From the NCBI GenBank assembly GCA_024760905.1, contig CM045729.1, forward strand, positions 84,251,550-84,315,549: 64,000 nucleotides of DNA, written 5' to 3'. The notes beneath the pieces are model-generated. The model did no database searches. It was given only the letters and a program-made list of their open reading frames with translations, and had not been told where the DNA came from. This DNA comes from Plotosus lineatus. Its lineage: Eukaryota > Chordata > Actinopteri > Siluriformes > Plotosidae. This document shows, piece after piece, positions 9,885 to 19,404 of this stretch (positions are counted from its first letter, which is position 1; each line of letters begins with the position of its first letter). A program made the translations under genes and the position numbers.

Positions 9885-10220
9885 ATGAAAAAGAGATACA
9901 GCCCCCTCCATTTCATTCCTCTCCCACAAAACCAACCAAACCCATCACCAGAAGCTCATGAGCACAAAATTATGCATGGTGCAGACCAGGCAATGCATGC
10001 AGATAAAGTAACCATAAAGAAGAAAACAAAAAGAGTAGAAAACTTCTTTGCGGACTGTGATGACCCTGAAGTATATTATCAGGGGACTAGAGGTAGAGGC
10101 CAAGGAAGAAGGAGAGGAGGATTCCTCTCTTGGTCTTGCGATGAATGCTGGGCATGTGGTAAAAAGGGGCATTATAGCAGAGACTGTCCAGAACAAAAAC
10201 AGAATCAAAGCTCTGCATGA
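9885..10220 (+). pseudogene. gag: Gag remnant: proline-rich region and CCHC nucleocapsid
   Basis: Two overlapping frames cover the region. 9,773-9,961 carries a proline-rich stretch with PPINRQHNELYP and KEIQPPPFH, like the segment between matrix and capsid. 9,885-10,220 ends with a basic, Gly/Arg-rich run (RGRGQGRRRGG) and one zinc knuckle CWACGKKGHYSRDC (C-x2-C-x4-H-x4-C) that would bind genomic RNA. Capsid is absent. A frameshift lies near 9,960. One knuckle rather than two fits gamma-type Gag. Confidence 0.75.
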
Positions 10221-10364
10221 CTACCTGTACCCTATAAGAGCACTGCCTTCCCGAAGCAAGCCAAAGCCGCCACACAAGCAAAACATGTAAACCAAAATGA
10301 AGAAGTTGATCTAAATCTAAAAGAAATATCGGCATTGGATAGTCACCGGCCTGAAATAAGCTAA

Positions 10365-10972
10365 TAGTAAATGGAAAATAAATGATATTCCTATGTGACA
10401 CAGGTGCATGCAGAACCACTTGCAATGAGTCAATAACAGGACTAAGAAATGGTGACGAAACCTGGTGATCAGAGTAGCAAACGGCCTACACAGTAATTAG
10501 AGGAAAAGGCCTGATGGTCCTACAGGGACATGGAGAACCGTTTTATTATTATACTCTTGACATTGCTAATAAGCAGCCATATGCAACAGGAGACACCCTA
10601 ATGACAGTAGAGAAGTTGTTAACAGTTCCAGGAACTGAAGCCATGAACCCAGACGATTTACATATTACAATGTGGTTCTGCCCCTGTCCAGATCTTGACC
10701 CCGACTACGAAGGGGCGTTACAAAAAGTCACGCCAACCAGAATAACACCTACCCATATGTATGGAGATGAGATGGGAAATGTGGCAATAGCAGCAATCCT
10801 GCCTAAACAACTGGTGCCATTACAGAGACAATGGACACCCCCTCATGTGTCCCTATACAAAAAGACTCCATTATGTGCACTTCCTCATTGTGTGAGAGAA
10901 ATCCGGCAACACTTATGCCGACCCACGATCATGAGGAGTCACATGACTGCCGACAGGAAGCAACCACAGTAG
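10365..10972 (+). pseudogene. pol: Pol remnant: protease-like motif and following region
   Basis: About 10,384-10,420 reads IFLCDTGACRTTC, an aspartic-protease active-site loop (DTGA). The ORF 10,514-10,972 (152 codons) follows without recognisable RT motifs; the Tyr-x-Asp-Asp site is absent. Its middle (DDLHITMWFCPCPDLDPDYE) is Asp-rich and not assigned. RNase H follows immediately in another frame, so most of RT has been deleted between them. Confidence 0.45.
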
Positions 10973-10974
10973 CG

Positions 10975-11335
10975 AAAGTGAGAAAAGACCTGACTGATCA
11001 AGCACTAACAGAAGGGGAAGTGTTTTTTTGTAGATGGTTCGTCAAAAAAGATGAATACGGAAAAACACAGAATGGTTATGCAGTTGTCACAGCAACCAAA
11101 GTCCTGAAAGCAGAAAAGCAACCATCCTCTTATTCTGCTCAAGAGGCAGAACTGAAAGCGCTCACAGAAGCATGTAAAATAATGAGAGACAAACAAGTCA
11201 CTATTTATACTGACAGTCAATATGCCTATGCCACAGTACACTCCTTTGCACAGTACTGGCACAACAGAGGAATGGTAACTTCAACTGGCAAACCAGTCAC
11301 TCATGCGCAACTACTAAAAGAATTGTTGTAAGCAG
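10975..11335 (+). pseudogene. pol: Pol remnant: RNase H domain
   Basis: The frame holds EGEVFFCRWFVKK (first strand; the catalytic Asp region, usually VDGS, is altered to CRWF), YSAQEAELKALTEACK with the catalytic Glu, and TIYTDSQYAYATVHSFAQYW with the conserved TDSQYA Asp. The domain normally removes genomic RNA during reverse transcription. It is nearly full length (about 110 residues) but lacks the first acidic residue. The ORF overlaps the preceding one in a different frame. Confidence 0.75.
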
Positions 11336-11465
11336 TACAATTACCAAGACAAGTAGCAGTATGCAAATGCACTGTACACACAAATAAACAAATATATCCA
11401 AAGGAAACGGCTTTGCAGACAGAAAAACAAAAGATGTTGTTGAAGGAGAAATTGAAGTATTAACA

Positions 11466-11710
11466 ATGACAGATGACATTGAAGTCACCAAAGAAATCTT
11501 ACAGAACATGCAGGAACAAAGCCCAGAAAATGAAAAATTAACTTGGGTAAAGAAAGGTGCGCAGATTAAAAAAGGTATCTATACCTGTCCCGATAAACCG
11601 ATCCTATCAAAAAACCTATTCAAATGGGCCGCAATTTTGAGCCATGGGAAAACCCATGTCTCGACAGGAGGGATGGTGGGATAGATACACCAGAGATACA
11701 CAGCATATGG
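11466..11710 (+). pseudogene. pol: Pol remnant: integrase N-terminal segment
   Basis: A 72-codon frame (11,466-11,684) with KKGIYTCPDKPILSKNLFKW and ILSHGKTHVSTGGM. The two histidines spaced H-x3-H are the first half of the integrase HHCC zinc-binding domain. The cysteine half (CLTCAKHN) lies beyond the SINE at about 12,117-12,140. The frame runs into the SINE insertion. Confidence 0.65.
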
Positions 11711-11719
11711 CTTTAATCT

Positions 11720-12073
11720 GTCTGTCTGTCTTCCTTTCGGCTTTTTTCCCTTTTACTCGGGAGTCGCCACAGCGAATCATTTGATTCGCACATTTGATTT
11801 GGCATAGGTTTTACGTCGGATGCCCTTCCTGTCACAACCCTTTTTAGCAAGGGACAGAAACACGCTGACGACTTTGCAGCCTACTCTTTACGAAAGTCAG
11901 CAATGGTTCTTTTACATGCCTCACACCATAGACAGTGAGAGACATGGCCCGCCTTTGATAACCCAGTTAGCTGCACTGGGGTGGACAGTGACAACCTTGT
12001 GGAGAGTAGGACTCGAACCCCCAACCTTTGGATCAGCGATCCAGCGCCCTATACCACTAGACCACCACTGCCC
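11720..12073 (-). mobile_element. tRNA-derived SINE type 1 inside retroviral integrase
   Basis: Reverse complement of the type 1 SINE: tRNA-like head with A box TGGTCTAGTGG and B box GGGTTCGAGTCC at the right, and RTE-like tail GCTGTGGCGACTCCCGAGTA at the left followed by (AGAC)3. It is flanked by a perfect 9-bp target duplication CTTTAATCT at 11,711-11,719 and 12,074-12,082. It separates the HH half from the CC half of the integrase zinc finger. Confidence 0.93.
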
Positions 12074-12082
12074 CTTTAATCT

Positions 12083-12375
12083 ATACTCAATTTTTTTTTT
12101 TTTTTGGAAAGCATGCCTAACCTGTGCAAAACACAATGCTCAAGGAAACATGACACCTAAAAGAGGGAAATTCCCAGAACAAACCTGGAAATTGAGTCCT
12201 TATCAGGAGCATAAAAAAAAGCATTGGCAGTCAGCCAAGTGGGAAGGCCCATATCAAGTGCTCCTGACCACCTCAACTGCGATCAAAATAGCAGAAAGTT
12301 GTACGTGGATTCATCGAACACACTGTAAGCAAATCATCAAGGTAGAAGGGCCAACCGAGTGGCCAACTCTATTGG
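12083..12375 (+). pseudogene. pol: Pol remnant: integrase CC half and C-terminal GPY domain
   Basis: After the SINE, the frame reads [14 protein letters not shown] (C-x2-C of the zinc finger), [15 protein letters not shown], and then [20 protein letters not shown]...WIHRTHCK. The last part is the GPY/F module that ends gamma-retroviral integrases. The D,D-35-E catalytic core between KFPEQ and the GPY module is missing, a deletion of several hundred bases. A T15 run at 12,092-12,107 sits next to the target duplication. Confidence 0.7.
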
Positions 12376-12976
12376 GTATGATTGGAGAGGATACTCAGAT
12401 ACAACTGCAAGCCAATGGAGAGAAATGTTGCAGTTTAAGCTCAGACAAGCTCGACCTTTCTTGTTACAATTGATAATACCAAGAAAAATATATCTGCCTG
12501 TACAATGCTCTCTGTATGGTGCTGGACCTGTGCCAAAAAATAACACCCTGCCTGCAAACACTTCAGCACGACTCTTGCTTGCTGGAGAAGTAAATGGACT
12601 GATCGTGCTGCAAGAACAAATGAAACTAGATGACTGGCTCTCAGTCACAACCGCGGTTTCCGGAAGAGGAAACAACTGGTTGTTAATGGCAGAGGAAGCC
12701 AGCAAAGCAGCTGAACAAAACTGTGTAATATGTATGGGGCCCAGACCAACTTTGTGTATCGTTCCAGCAGAAATAACTCCACAATGTCTGATAGACTTAA
12801 TGAATAATACAGTTCCCACTAACAGCTGTATGACGTGGGATAGTGCATATCCTTTTACCGGATCAGAAAAATACAAACCTATATTTTCTAAAGTAGTAGC
12901 GAGAGGGAATTTTTCATGCATCAACATGACTGGTAAAGATCAGATACTAAGAAATTTAAATGCCACTGAATGATGC
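12359..12976 (+). pseudogene. env: Env surface subunit remnant
   Basis: A 204-codon open frame overlapping the integrase end, as env does in gamma-like retroviruses. It has several N-glycosylation sequons (for example NNT, NAT), clustered cysteines (QNCVICMGPRPTLCIV) and, near the end, KVVARGNFSCINMTG, which recurs almost unchanged in the gag-env fusion at 29.8 kb. No signal peptide was identified; the first hydrophobic part ([13 protein letters not shown]) is at residues ~33-46. It stops before the subunit junction, and no clear furin site is visible. Confidence 0.7.
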
Positions 12977-12982
12977 ACTAAC

Positions 12983-13636
12983 ATGATTACGATAAAAATT
13001 GGTTTTAACCCTTTGTCACGAACTGACATATGTTGGTGGTGTACTATCTACAAAAACATGGACAGGATAAATTACATCCACGATAATGTTCATAACCTAG
13101 GCAATTGGACACAGACAGGTTTTGAAGCAGTACGTAGCCAATTGGCAGCAACGTCACTGATGGCCTCCCAGAACCGTATTGCATTAGATATGTTGTTAAC
13201 AGAAAAAGGGGATGTATGTGCAATGTTTAGAGAACATTGTTGTACGTTTATTCCAAACAACACTGCATCAGAAGGAAGTCTAACACTAACAATTGAAGGC
13301 CTAAGCTCTCTTAATAAAAAGATGAAAGAACATTCCGGAGTAGGCATCCCGATGTGGGATTCATGATTCAGTATGTTCGGGAAGTATCGTACTCTGGTAT
13401 CATCTGTATTAATATCTGCTGCAGTTTTTGCAGCCATCCTTACACTTTGTTGTTGTTGTTGTATCCCATGCTCATTGCTAAACCGACTCATCGTCTTGAG
13501 TTCTAAGGCAAATGAGACACAAATGTATCCTCTTTTGAAAGATCATATGGAATATAATGAATGTGATAATGTTGATGAAAATGAGTGTGAAATATTAAAT
13601 GGTGTGTCTGATTTGTTCCTAGATCCTGAAGCCTAA
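12983..13636 (+). pseudogene. env: Env transmembrane subunit remnant
   Basis: Two frames: 12,983-13,366 and 13,373-13,636. The first contains a CWWC motif (DICWWCTIYKN), a heptad-like stretch, the conserved segment starting QNRIALDMLL, and a C-x6-C-C motif at 13,217-13,243. The second carries a hydrophobic membrane span (TLVSSVLISAAVFAAILTL), a cysteine cluster with CIPC and an acidic cytoplasmic tail. A stop at 13,363-13,366 separates ectodomain from membrane anchor. In related proteins this subunit mediates membrane fusion; here it is disrupted. Confidence 0.8.
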
Positions 13637-13758
13637 AGCCTATTAAAAGAGAAGACATCTCTGTCTGCGTGTAAACAGTTCTGAAAAAAATCTATGAATT
13701 TACTGATCTAAAGTCTATGAAAGGATAGCATAATGATGCATTTTGTTCGAGCTGTGAT

Positions 13759-14259
13759 AAACAGGAGAGAAATGTTGGAATAATTGTAAATATAACTGAT
13801 CACGGATTCTCTATTCTCTATGTCATGTGTGTGTGTGTGTGTGTGTGTGAGTGTGTGTGAGTGTTGCAACTGCTCGCTTACCCATTTTAAATGTCATATG
13901 TCTATGTGTGTGAGTGTTGAAACTGCTTGCTGAAGTTGTTTTTTAGGAAGTTACCTAAATGCAGCTGAGCTATGGAGCAAACGGCCAGACAACCGGATGT
14001 CTCGCCGACTGCTTGAAGGTGTGAAATAGAATAGCAATGTTCCATTTTAATATGTGAAAGGTTAACATAGAATAACTGCTGTTTAAGACATATGTAATGA
14101 GACACCACCCCCTTGTGAAATAAAAGAGGCTCTCAGCCAGACTTAGCTCAGAGCACCTAGGCCAGTTGTAACTGAGCTGACCCGGCTGCACTCCTCATGA
14201 GTAAGAAATTGACTCTGTGTTTTTTCTCCCTGCGTATATGTTTTATGATGTCTGTGTTG
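13759..14259 (+). repeat. Family A polypurine tract and 3' LTR (partial)
   Basis: A purine-rich stretch (AAACAGGAGAGAAA) ends at 13,772 and the LTR opens TGTTGGAATAATTG at 13,773. The same junction occurs on the minus strand at 28,813 (TGTTAGAATACTTG after ACAGGAGGGAAA). A (GT)n tract lies at 13,825-13,860. A polyadenylation signal AATAAA is near 14,118 (GAAATAAAAGAGGC). The 3' boundary is not seen: an RTE LINE is inserted at 14,274. Confidence 0.65.
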
Positions 14260-14273
14260 ATTTAGAACCTGAC

Positions 14274-15147
14274 TTCTTCTTCTTCTTGTCTTTTCGGCTT
14301 TTCCCTTTAGGGGTAGCCACAGCAAATCATCTGCCTCCATCTCACCCTATCCTCTACATATTTTTCTTTTACACCAACTGCCTTCATGTCCTCCTTCACC
14401 ACATCCATGAATCATCTCTTTGGTCTTCCTCTAGGCCTTCTGCCTGGTAGTTTCAACATCCTACTACCAATATACTCACTATCCCTCCTCTGTACATGTC
14501 CAAACCATCTCAATCTAGCCCCTCTGACTTTGTCTCCAAAACGTCTTACATGTGCTGTCCCTCTGCCCTTAGTCTTGCTTCCACTATTCTTTCCCATAAC
14601 TTCATCGTATGGCTCATCAACTTTATTCCTCTGTAGTTGCCACAACTCTGGACATCTCCCTTGTTCTTAAAAATGGGCACCAGCTCTTGAAAGTACTCTT
14701 TCTATCTTCCCAGCACACTTCTGTCATCAGTCAATCCATTTCCCTCTCTGTCCTTAATCACTCTAACGTGCTGCACATCCTTCACATCTCTATTTCCCTG
14801 CTGTGCCAACCTGTATAAATCATTTTCTCCCTCTTTACTTTCCAACCAAGCATACAAGTCATCATACGCCCTCTGTTTGGCCTTTGACACCTCTACCTTC
14901 ACCTTACGCTGTGTCTCCCTGTACTCCTGTTTACTCTCTTCGGGCCTCTCTATGTCCCACTTCTTAGCTAACCTCTTCTTTTGTACATACTCCTGCACTT
15001 CCTCATTCAACCACCAAGTCTCCTTATCTCCTCTCCTTCCAGATGACACACCAAGTATTGTCCTACCTGTCTCCCTGATCACATTAGCTGTAGTTGTCCA
15101 GTCATCTGGAAGCACTTCCTGACCACAAAAAAGCCTGTTTCAACTTT
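14274..15147 (-). mobile_element. RTE LINE, internally deleted, with 14-bp target duplication
   Basis: Target duplication ATTTAGAACCTGAC at 14,260-14,273 and 15,148-15,161 brackets the insert exactly. Minus-strand frames: 15,115-14,702 (DWTTTANVIRETGR, WWLNEEVQEYVQKKRLAKKW), then about 14,645-14,412 with GTAHVRRFGDKVRGARLRWF, GHVQRRDSEYIGSRML and PGRRPRGRPKR. The whole reverse-transcriptase core is missing: one jump fuses ...AAGGGCAGAGG to GACAGCACATG across a shared AGAGG, and another precedes it. The 3' end has the family tail GGGAAAAGCCGAAAAG followed by (GAA)n. It is 5'-truncated before the endonuclease. Confidence 0.92.
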
Positions 15148-15323
15148 ATTTAGAACCTGACAGCTTTACAATATGCTAATAAAAACACTAGATTCACTTA
15201 CACGATTCTAATGATTATCATCTGTATTTAATATGTTTAAATAGCTTATTTTGCTCAATATGCAGTTCTATTTCAGTGTTAATGTTTGTGCCAAACTTTT
15301 AAAACATTACATTTGTGACACCT

Positions 15324-15601
15324 GGAGCATATCAGTCGTACCCAAAAATGCAAGAGACCAAGTATGATAAAACAATGACTTTTATTGAGCTCAGGGGAAG
15401 CACTGGAGATCGGGAAAATTGTGTTCACCTTAGCAGTGAGGGAAAAACACAAAACCAAAACCACTAGGAGAATATCAACACGGAAACTGGTCAAGCACGG
15501 AGCTGAGAACCAGGAGCCAGAGAGATTATGGGGGAAATGGAATCACATGGAGGAATCGATTTTCTGACGCTGGAGGGGAGCGCGCCGCTCCTCTTTATAG
15601 C
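15324..15601 (-). repeat. Ty3/gypsy 3' LTR
   Basis: Minus-strand LTR with TATAAA near 15,593-15,600 (in AGCTATAAAGAGGAGC) and a polyadenylation signal (CTCAATAAAAGTC) at about 15,381. It matches 19,016-19,276. Outer boundary about 15,316-15,324; the U3 limit is uncertain because the 5' copy is truncated. Confidence 0.75.
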
Positions 15602-15603
15602 TC

Positions 15604-16620
15604 ACTGATGTTCCTTGGGCCCATACCCCTCCCAGTCCGCCAGGAACTGGAATCCTCGACCCCGCCTGCGCACATCGAGAATATGATTCACTGTGTATGT
15701 CAGATGTCCATCAACCAGCCGGGAAGGAGGTGGTAGAAGGTCGGTGGGGGGTGAGGGTGGGGTCTTTCCACCACGGGCTTGACCTGGGATACATGGAACA
15801 CTGGGTGCACTTTGAGTGAGGCTGGGAGCTTGAGACGGACGGTGCTGGGGTTTATGATCTGTTCAATGACATAGAGCCCGATGTACCTGGGAGACAATTT
15901 CTTCGAGTTGACTTGCAAGGGCAGGTCCTGAGAGGAGAGCCAAACTCGCTTCCCGACAGTGTAGGGAGGTGCTGGGGTCCAGTGGCAATAGGCAATTCTC
16001 TGATTTTGGGCTGCTGTCCGTTCCAGGGTGGCATGGGCTTCTTTCCAGACCTGGCGTGCTCTGCGTAAATGTGCCTGGATGGAAGGGACTGCCACTTTGA
16101 CCTCCCATCGAGCGGCTTCAACTATATAAGAGGCAGGCAGGATGGTCTCCATGGTGGTGTCTTCCCACTGGAAGAACTGACTGGAGAGAGCTTTGGGTTT
16201 AGTATTCTGGGAGCCGGGGCAATATGTCAGCGTAAAATTGAATCTCATCAGGTAGAGAGAACATCATGCCTGACGGGAGTTCAACCTCTTGGCCGGTATG
16301 GAGGTAAGAAAGGTTCTTATGGTCGGTCCAGACCATGATGGGGCGGGCTGCCCCTTCCAGACAGTGCTACCACTCCTGGAGCACCAAGACCACCACCAGC
16401 AGCTCACAGTTCCCAAAATCATAGTTTCGTTCTGCCGGGGACAAGCAATGAGAGAAGAAGGTGCATGGGTGTAATTTCTGATTTGTTGGAGAGCGCTGGG
16501 AGAGGACCACCCCAACCCCAAGTCCAAGGCGTCCACTTCCACCACAAACTGCAGCGAGGGGTCCGGATGGATCAGTACAGGTACATTAACGAATTTCGCC
16601 TTCAGTGTGTCGAATGCCAC
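15604..16620 (-). pseudogene. pol: Ty3/gypsy Pol: RNase H, integrase C-terminus and chromodomain
   Basis: 16,620-16,264 begins [20 protein letters not shown] and [14 protein letters not shown], the start of gypsy RNase H (consensus VEVDASDVGVGA). 16,248-15,700 holds [19 protein letters not shown] (the tether after RNase H), then jumps to [56 protein letters not shown] and [14 protein letters not shown]: the integrase C-terminus. In a shifted frame, about 15,718-15,604 reads [20 protein letters not shown] and [16 protein letters not shown], a shortened chromodomain that may direct integration to chromatin. The integrase HHCC and DDE core are absent. Confidence 0.8.
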
Positions 16621-16707
16621 CTGGGCACTAGGGAACCACTTGAAAGGTGCTTTGGGCGATGTCAGCTGTGTGAGGGGGGCTACTAGATAGCTCTAGTCCA
16701 GAACGAA

Positions 16708-17362
16708 CTATTGATAGAAGTTAGCGAACCCCAGGAACCTCTGCAGCTGTTTCCGCGTCCCCGGAGCAGGCCACTCTGCCACTGCCTTCACCTTCACCGG
16801 ATCGGGTCTTGTCTGCCCCTTCTCAAAGATGTACCCTAGCGAGACTGAGGAGACATGGAAGTCGCACTTCTCAGCTTTGACAAATAACCTGTTCTCTAGA
16901 AGCCTCAATTAAAGCATTCTTACATGATGGAGAGACTCATTGTGGTCCTTCGAGAAGATCAGGATGTCGTCCACGTAAACAAACATGAAGCGGTTCAACA
17001 TGTCTCTGAGGATATCGTTGACCAGGGCTTGGAAAACCGCCGGGGCGTTGGTTAGACCAAAAGGCATGACCAGATATTCGAAGTGGCTCAGGGGTATGTT
17101 AAAGGCCGTCTTCCACTCGTCTCCCTCCAGAATCCAGACTAAGTGGTAGGTGTTTCTCAGGTCCAGCTTAGAAAAGATGGTTGCATTGTGGAGAGGAGTG
17201 AAGGCCATATCTGTGAGAGGGAGGGGACCTATTCTTTATGGTGACACTGTTCAGGCCTGTGTAATCAATGCAAAGTCTCAGGATTTTGTCCTGTTTCTCT
17301 ACAAAGAAAAGCCCGGCACCTACTGGAGACGATGAGGGCTGGATGAGATCTGCAGTCAGCAA
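16708..17362 (-). pseudogene. pol: Ty3/gypsy Pol: reverse transcriptase
   Basis: 17,362-17,168 gives [20 protein letters not shown] and [11 protein letters not shown]. 17,208-16,909 gives [35 protein letters not shown] and the catalytic [11 protein letters not shown] (codons at 16,961-16,980). 16,908-16,708 gives [20 protein letters not shown] and [12 protein letters not shown], the thumb. This is the standard gypsy RT order and nearly complete in length, but split by frameshifts and stops at 17,168-17,208 and 16,908. Confidence 0.88.
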
Positions 17363-17429
17363 TTCATTTCCATGGCCTCTTTCTCCGGTTTTGAGAAGTT
17401 ATATAGTCAATGAAAAGGGAGAGTGGAAC

Positions 17430-17978
17430 CTAAGAGTAAGTCGATGGCACAATCGTGTGGTCGATGAGGTGGTAGCGAACAAACCCGGTCTTACTGAACG
17501 CCTCTTTCAGATTGTGGTATTCACTCAGGATGCCATCCAAGTCCATATCTCCCAGGTCGACCAGGGTTTGTGAAACTTGGGAGGGTACGGCCTCCAGTAG
17601 GCAGTGCTGGAGGCAGTAGTCACTCCAACTGCATATGGTGAATGTGTGCCAGGGGATTGTGGGTCTGCAGCCACGGCCATCCCAGCACCAGGGGGGAGAG
17701 AGAGGGGTGGAGATGACAACACAGCTCCAAACACTCATATTGATTCCCGACAGGCTGAGCTTGACAGACTTCATTTTACGCGAATTGATGAAATTAGCGT
17801 CGGCGCCTGAGTTGATGAATACGTCGACTGAATGGGTGCATTGTGCGGAGTGCAGCATACCTTGAACTTGTAGGTGCTTCCCGGTTATCTTGGAGAGTTC
17901 TCTCATCGCTGCACCTCTCCTAGTTGTTGGACCCCCCGTGCTGGGCACTGGGACAGGTAACACCCCTTTTCTGCGCAT
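17430..17978 (-). pseudogene. pol: Ty3/gypsy protease region with altered active site
   Basis: A 182-codon frame. The catalytic loop reads VDVFINSGADANFIN, where the family has (V/I)DSGA, so the catalytic Asp is replaced by Asn. The C-terminal part (ILSEYHNLKEAFSKTGFVRY) is the linker that leads into RT in Sushi-like elements. The Asp-to-Asn change alone would abolish proteolysis. Confidence 0.75.
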
Positions 17979-18390
17979 TAAATGCAGAGACCGTTGGTCA
18001 GTCGCTGATGCCTCTCCTCTGCCATCAGCCTGGTGCGGCCCAGCTGCATGGGTTCATGAGAGTCATCCTCTCTCAGAGGGAGAAATTGTGAGGAGGTTAG
18101 AAATGAGGCAGTGTTGGGTCTCACAGAGGCGCTCGAGGACAGGTAGACGAGACTAGTCCACTCTTCTTGGCATCTGTCCCTCTCTCTTAGCTGATGTCCA
18201 GCCTTGTAGTTAGGGTGATCAATTCTTCGAGAGTTGCTGTCTCATCTCGTGTCACGAGCTTTTCCTTCAGCCTCTTGTTTAGTCACCGCAGGAAGGCCTC
18301 CTGGAGCACAAGGTCGTTCCAGATGCTTTCTACGGCGAGGATCTGGAATCTGATCGCCTACTTCGACACTGACTGCGAGCCTTGCTTGAG

Positions 18391-18999
18391 TCACAGTAGC
18401 TGACTGCTCGCCTCTTCCCCTTTTGCTGGATGGTCAAAGACCCTTTTCATTTCCAGTATGAAGTGGTCGAAGTGTGAGCAGAACTCTTGGGTATGGGTGG
18501 CGACTACTAGCGCCAAGGACAAGACTTGTTCTGTGAGTAGGCTCATAACGAATGTGGTCTTGGCTTGGTCGGTGGTGTATGAGAGCAGCTGCTGGCTGAA
18601 GATAAGCGAACACTGATGGAGGAACTGTGCACATGAGCCAATCGTACCTAAATACCTGGCTGGCGTAGGGATGACCGGCTTTCGGCACATGAAGAGTAGC
18701 GCTGGCATTGCCGCTAAAACGGTGAGTGAAGGGGGAGTAAGTGGGGTCATGGCGGTGAGTTGGGAGGCAATGGTGTCCATCCTGCTGCCGAGCTGCACCA
18801 TGCTGGTGGTTATTCTTTGGAGGCCGTCCACAATTTGGTACAAGGTGGAGTTGTGTTGTTGCAAGAGGATTTCCCTGGTGGGATAATGGTACAAGGTGGA
18901 CTTGTATTGTCGTAAGAGGATTTCCCTGGTGGGATAATGCCTGCTGGAGTTAGGTGGTCTCTGTGGGTACATGTTTCTGGTCAGAAGATTCTGTGACAT
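18391..18999 (-). pseudogene. gag: Ty3/gypsy Gag
   Basis: A 202-codon frame starting with ATG at 18,997-18,999, about 20 bp after the 5' LTR. Residues ~20-45 contain a duplicated (Y)HYPTREILL(R/Q)Q block from a ~50-bp tandem repeat at 18,846-18,944. The rest matches chromovirus capsid: FSQQLLSYTTDQAKTTFVMS, LLTEQVLSLALVVATHTQE and MKRVFDHPAKGEEASSQLL. A zinc knuckle was not found downstream; the region 18,390-17,980 is frameshifted. Confidence 0.78.
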
Positions 19000-19015
19000 A
19001 TTGAACTTTCATTCA

Positions 19016-19276
19016 GGAGCATATCAGTCGGACCCAAAGATGCAGGAGACAAAGTACGATAAAACAATGACTTTATTGAGCTCAGGGGAAGCACTGGAGA
19101 ATGGGAAAATTCTGTTCATCGTAGCGGTGAGGGAAAAACACAAAACCAAAATCACTGGGAGAATATCAACACGGAAACTGGCTGAGCACAAAGCGGAGAC
19201 AAGAAGCCAGAGAGATTACAGGGGAGACTGAATCGCGTGGAGGGATCAATCTTCTGACGCTGGAGAGGAGGGCGCC
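19016..19276 (-). repeat. Ty3/gypsy 5' LTR (U3-truncated)
   Basis: Matches 15,324-15,594 but ends at GGCGCC near 19,276, before the TATA region of the other copy. The element has therefore lost its upstream promoter part. Confidence 0.75.
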
Positions 19277-19404
19277 ATTAAACGCCGCCAACTAGCACAG
19301 ACCATAACAAAATTTTCAGAAGTATATTTTTTCTGATACTTACAATTTTTATTTTAATGACTAAAAACAACATGATTTAATGTTGTTGATTTCTCTTTTT
19401 GAAA

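Larger units (their letters stand above)
9655..14259 (+). mobile_element. Endogenous retrovirus, family A (decayed, gamma-like)
   Basis: Reads in order gag proline-rich region, CCHC nucleocapsid, a protease-like motif, RNase H, integrase N-terminus, integrase C-terminal GPY domain, env SU, env TM and the start of a 3' LTR. No 5' LTR or primer site is visible; the left edge abuts a Rex3 fragment. The reverse-transcriptase core and the integrase catalytic core are deleted. Stops and shifts separate the ORFs. A SINE interrupts integrase at 11,720-12,073. The CCHC single knuckle, GPY/F integrase end and CX6CC Env point to gamma/epsilon-like fish retroviruses. Not replication competent. Confidence 0.85.
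15324..19276 (-). mobile_element. Ty3/gypsy retrotransposon of the chromovirus (Sushi-like) type
   Basis: Reads 5' to 3' on the minus strand: 5' LTR (19,276-19,016), gag, protease, reverse transcriptase, RNase H, integrase C-terminus, chromodomain, 3' LTR (15,594-15,324). The two LTR copies match over about 260 bp (GGAGCATATCAGTCG(T/G)ACCC, TGAGCTCAGGGGAAGCACTG, GGGAAAAACACAAAACCAAA). The integrase zinc finger and catalytic core are deleted. Multiple frameshifts. The chromodomain and Sushi-like Gag suggest the vertebrate V-clade chromoviruses. Confidence 0.88.
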
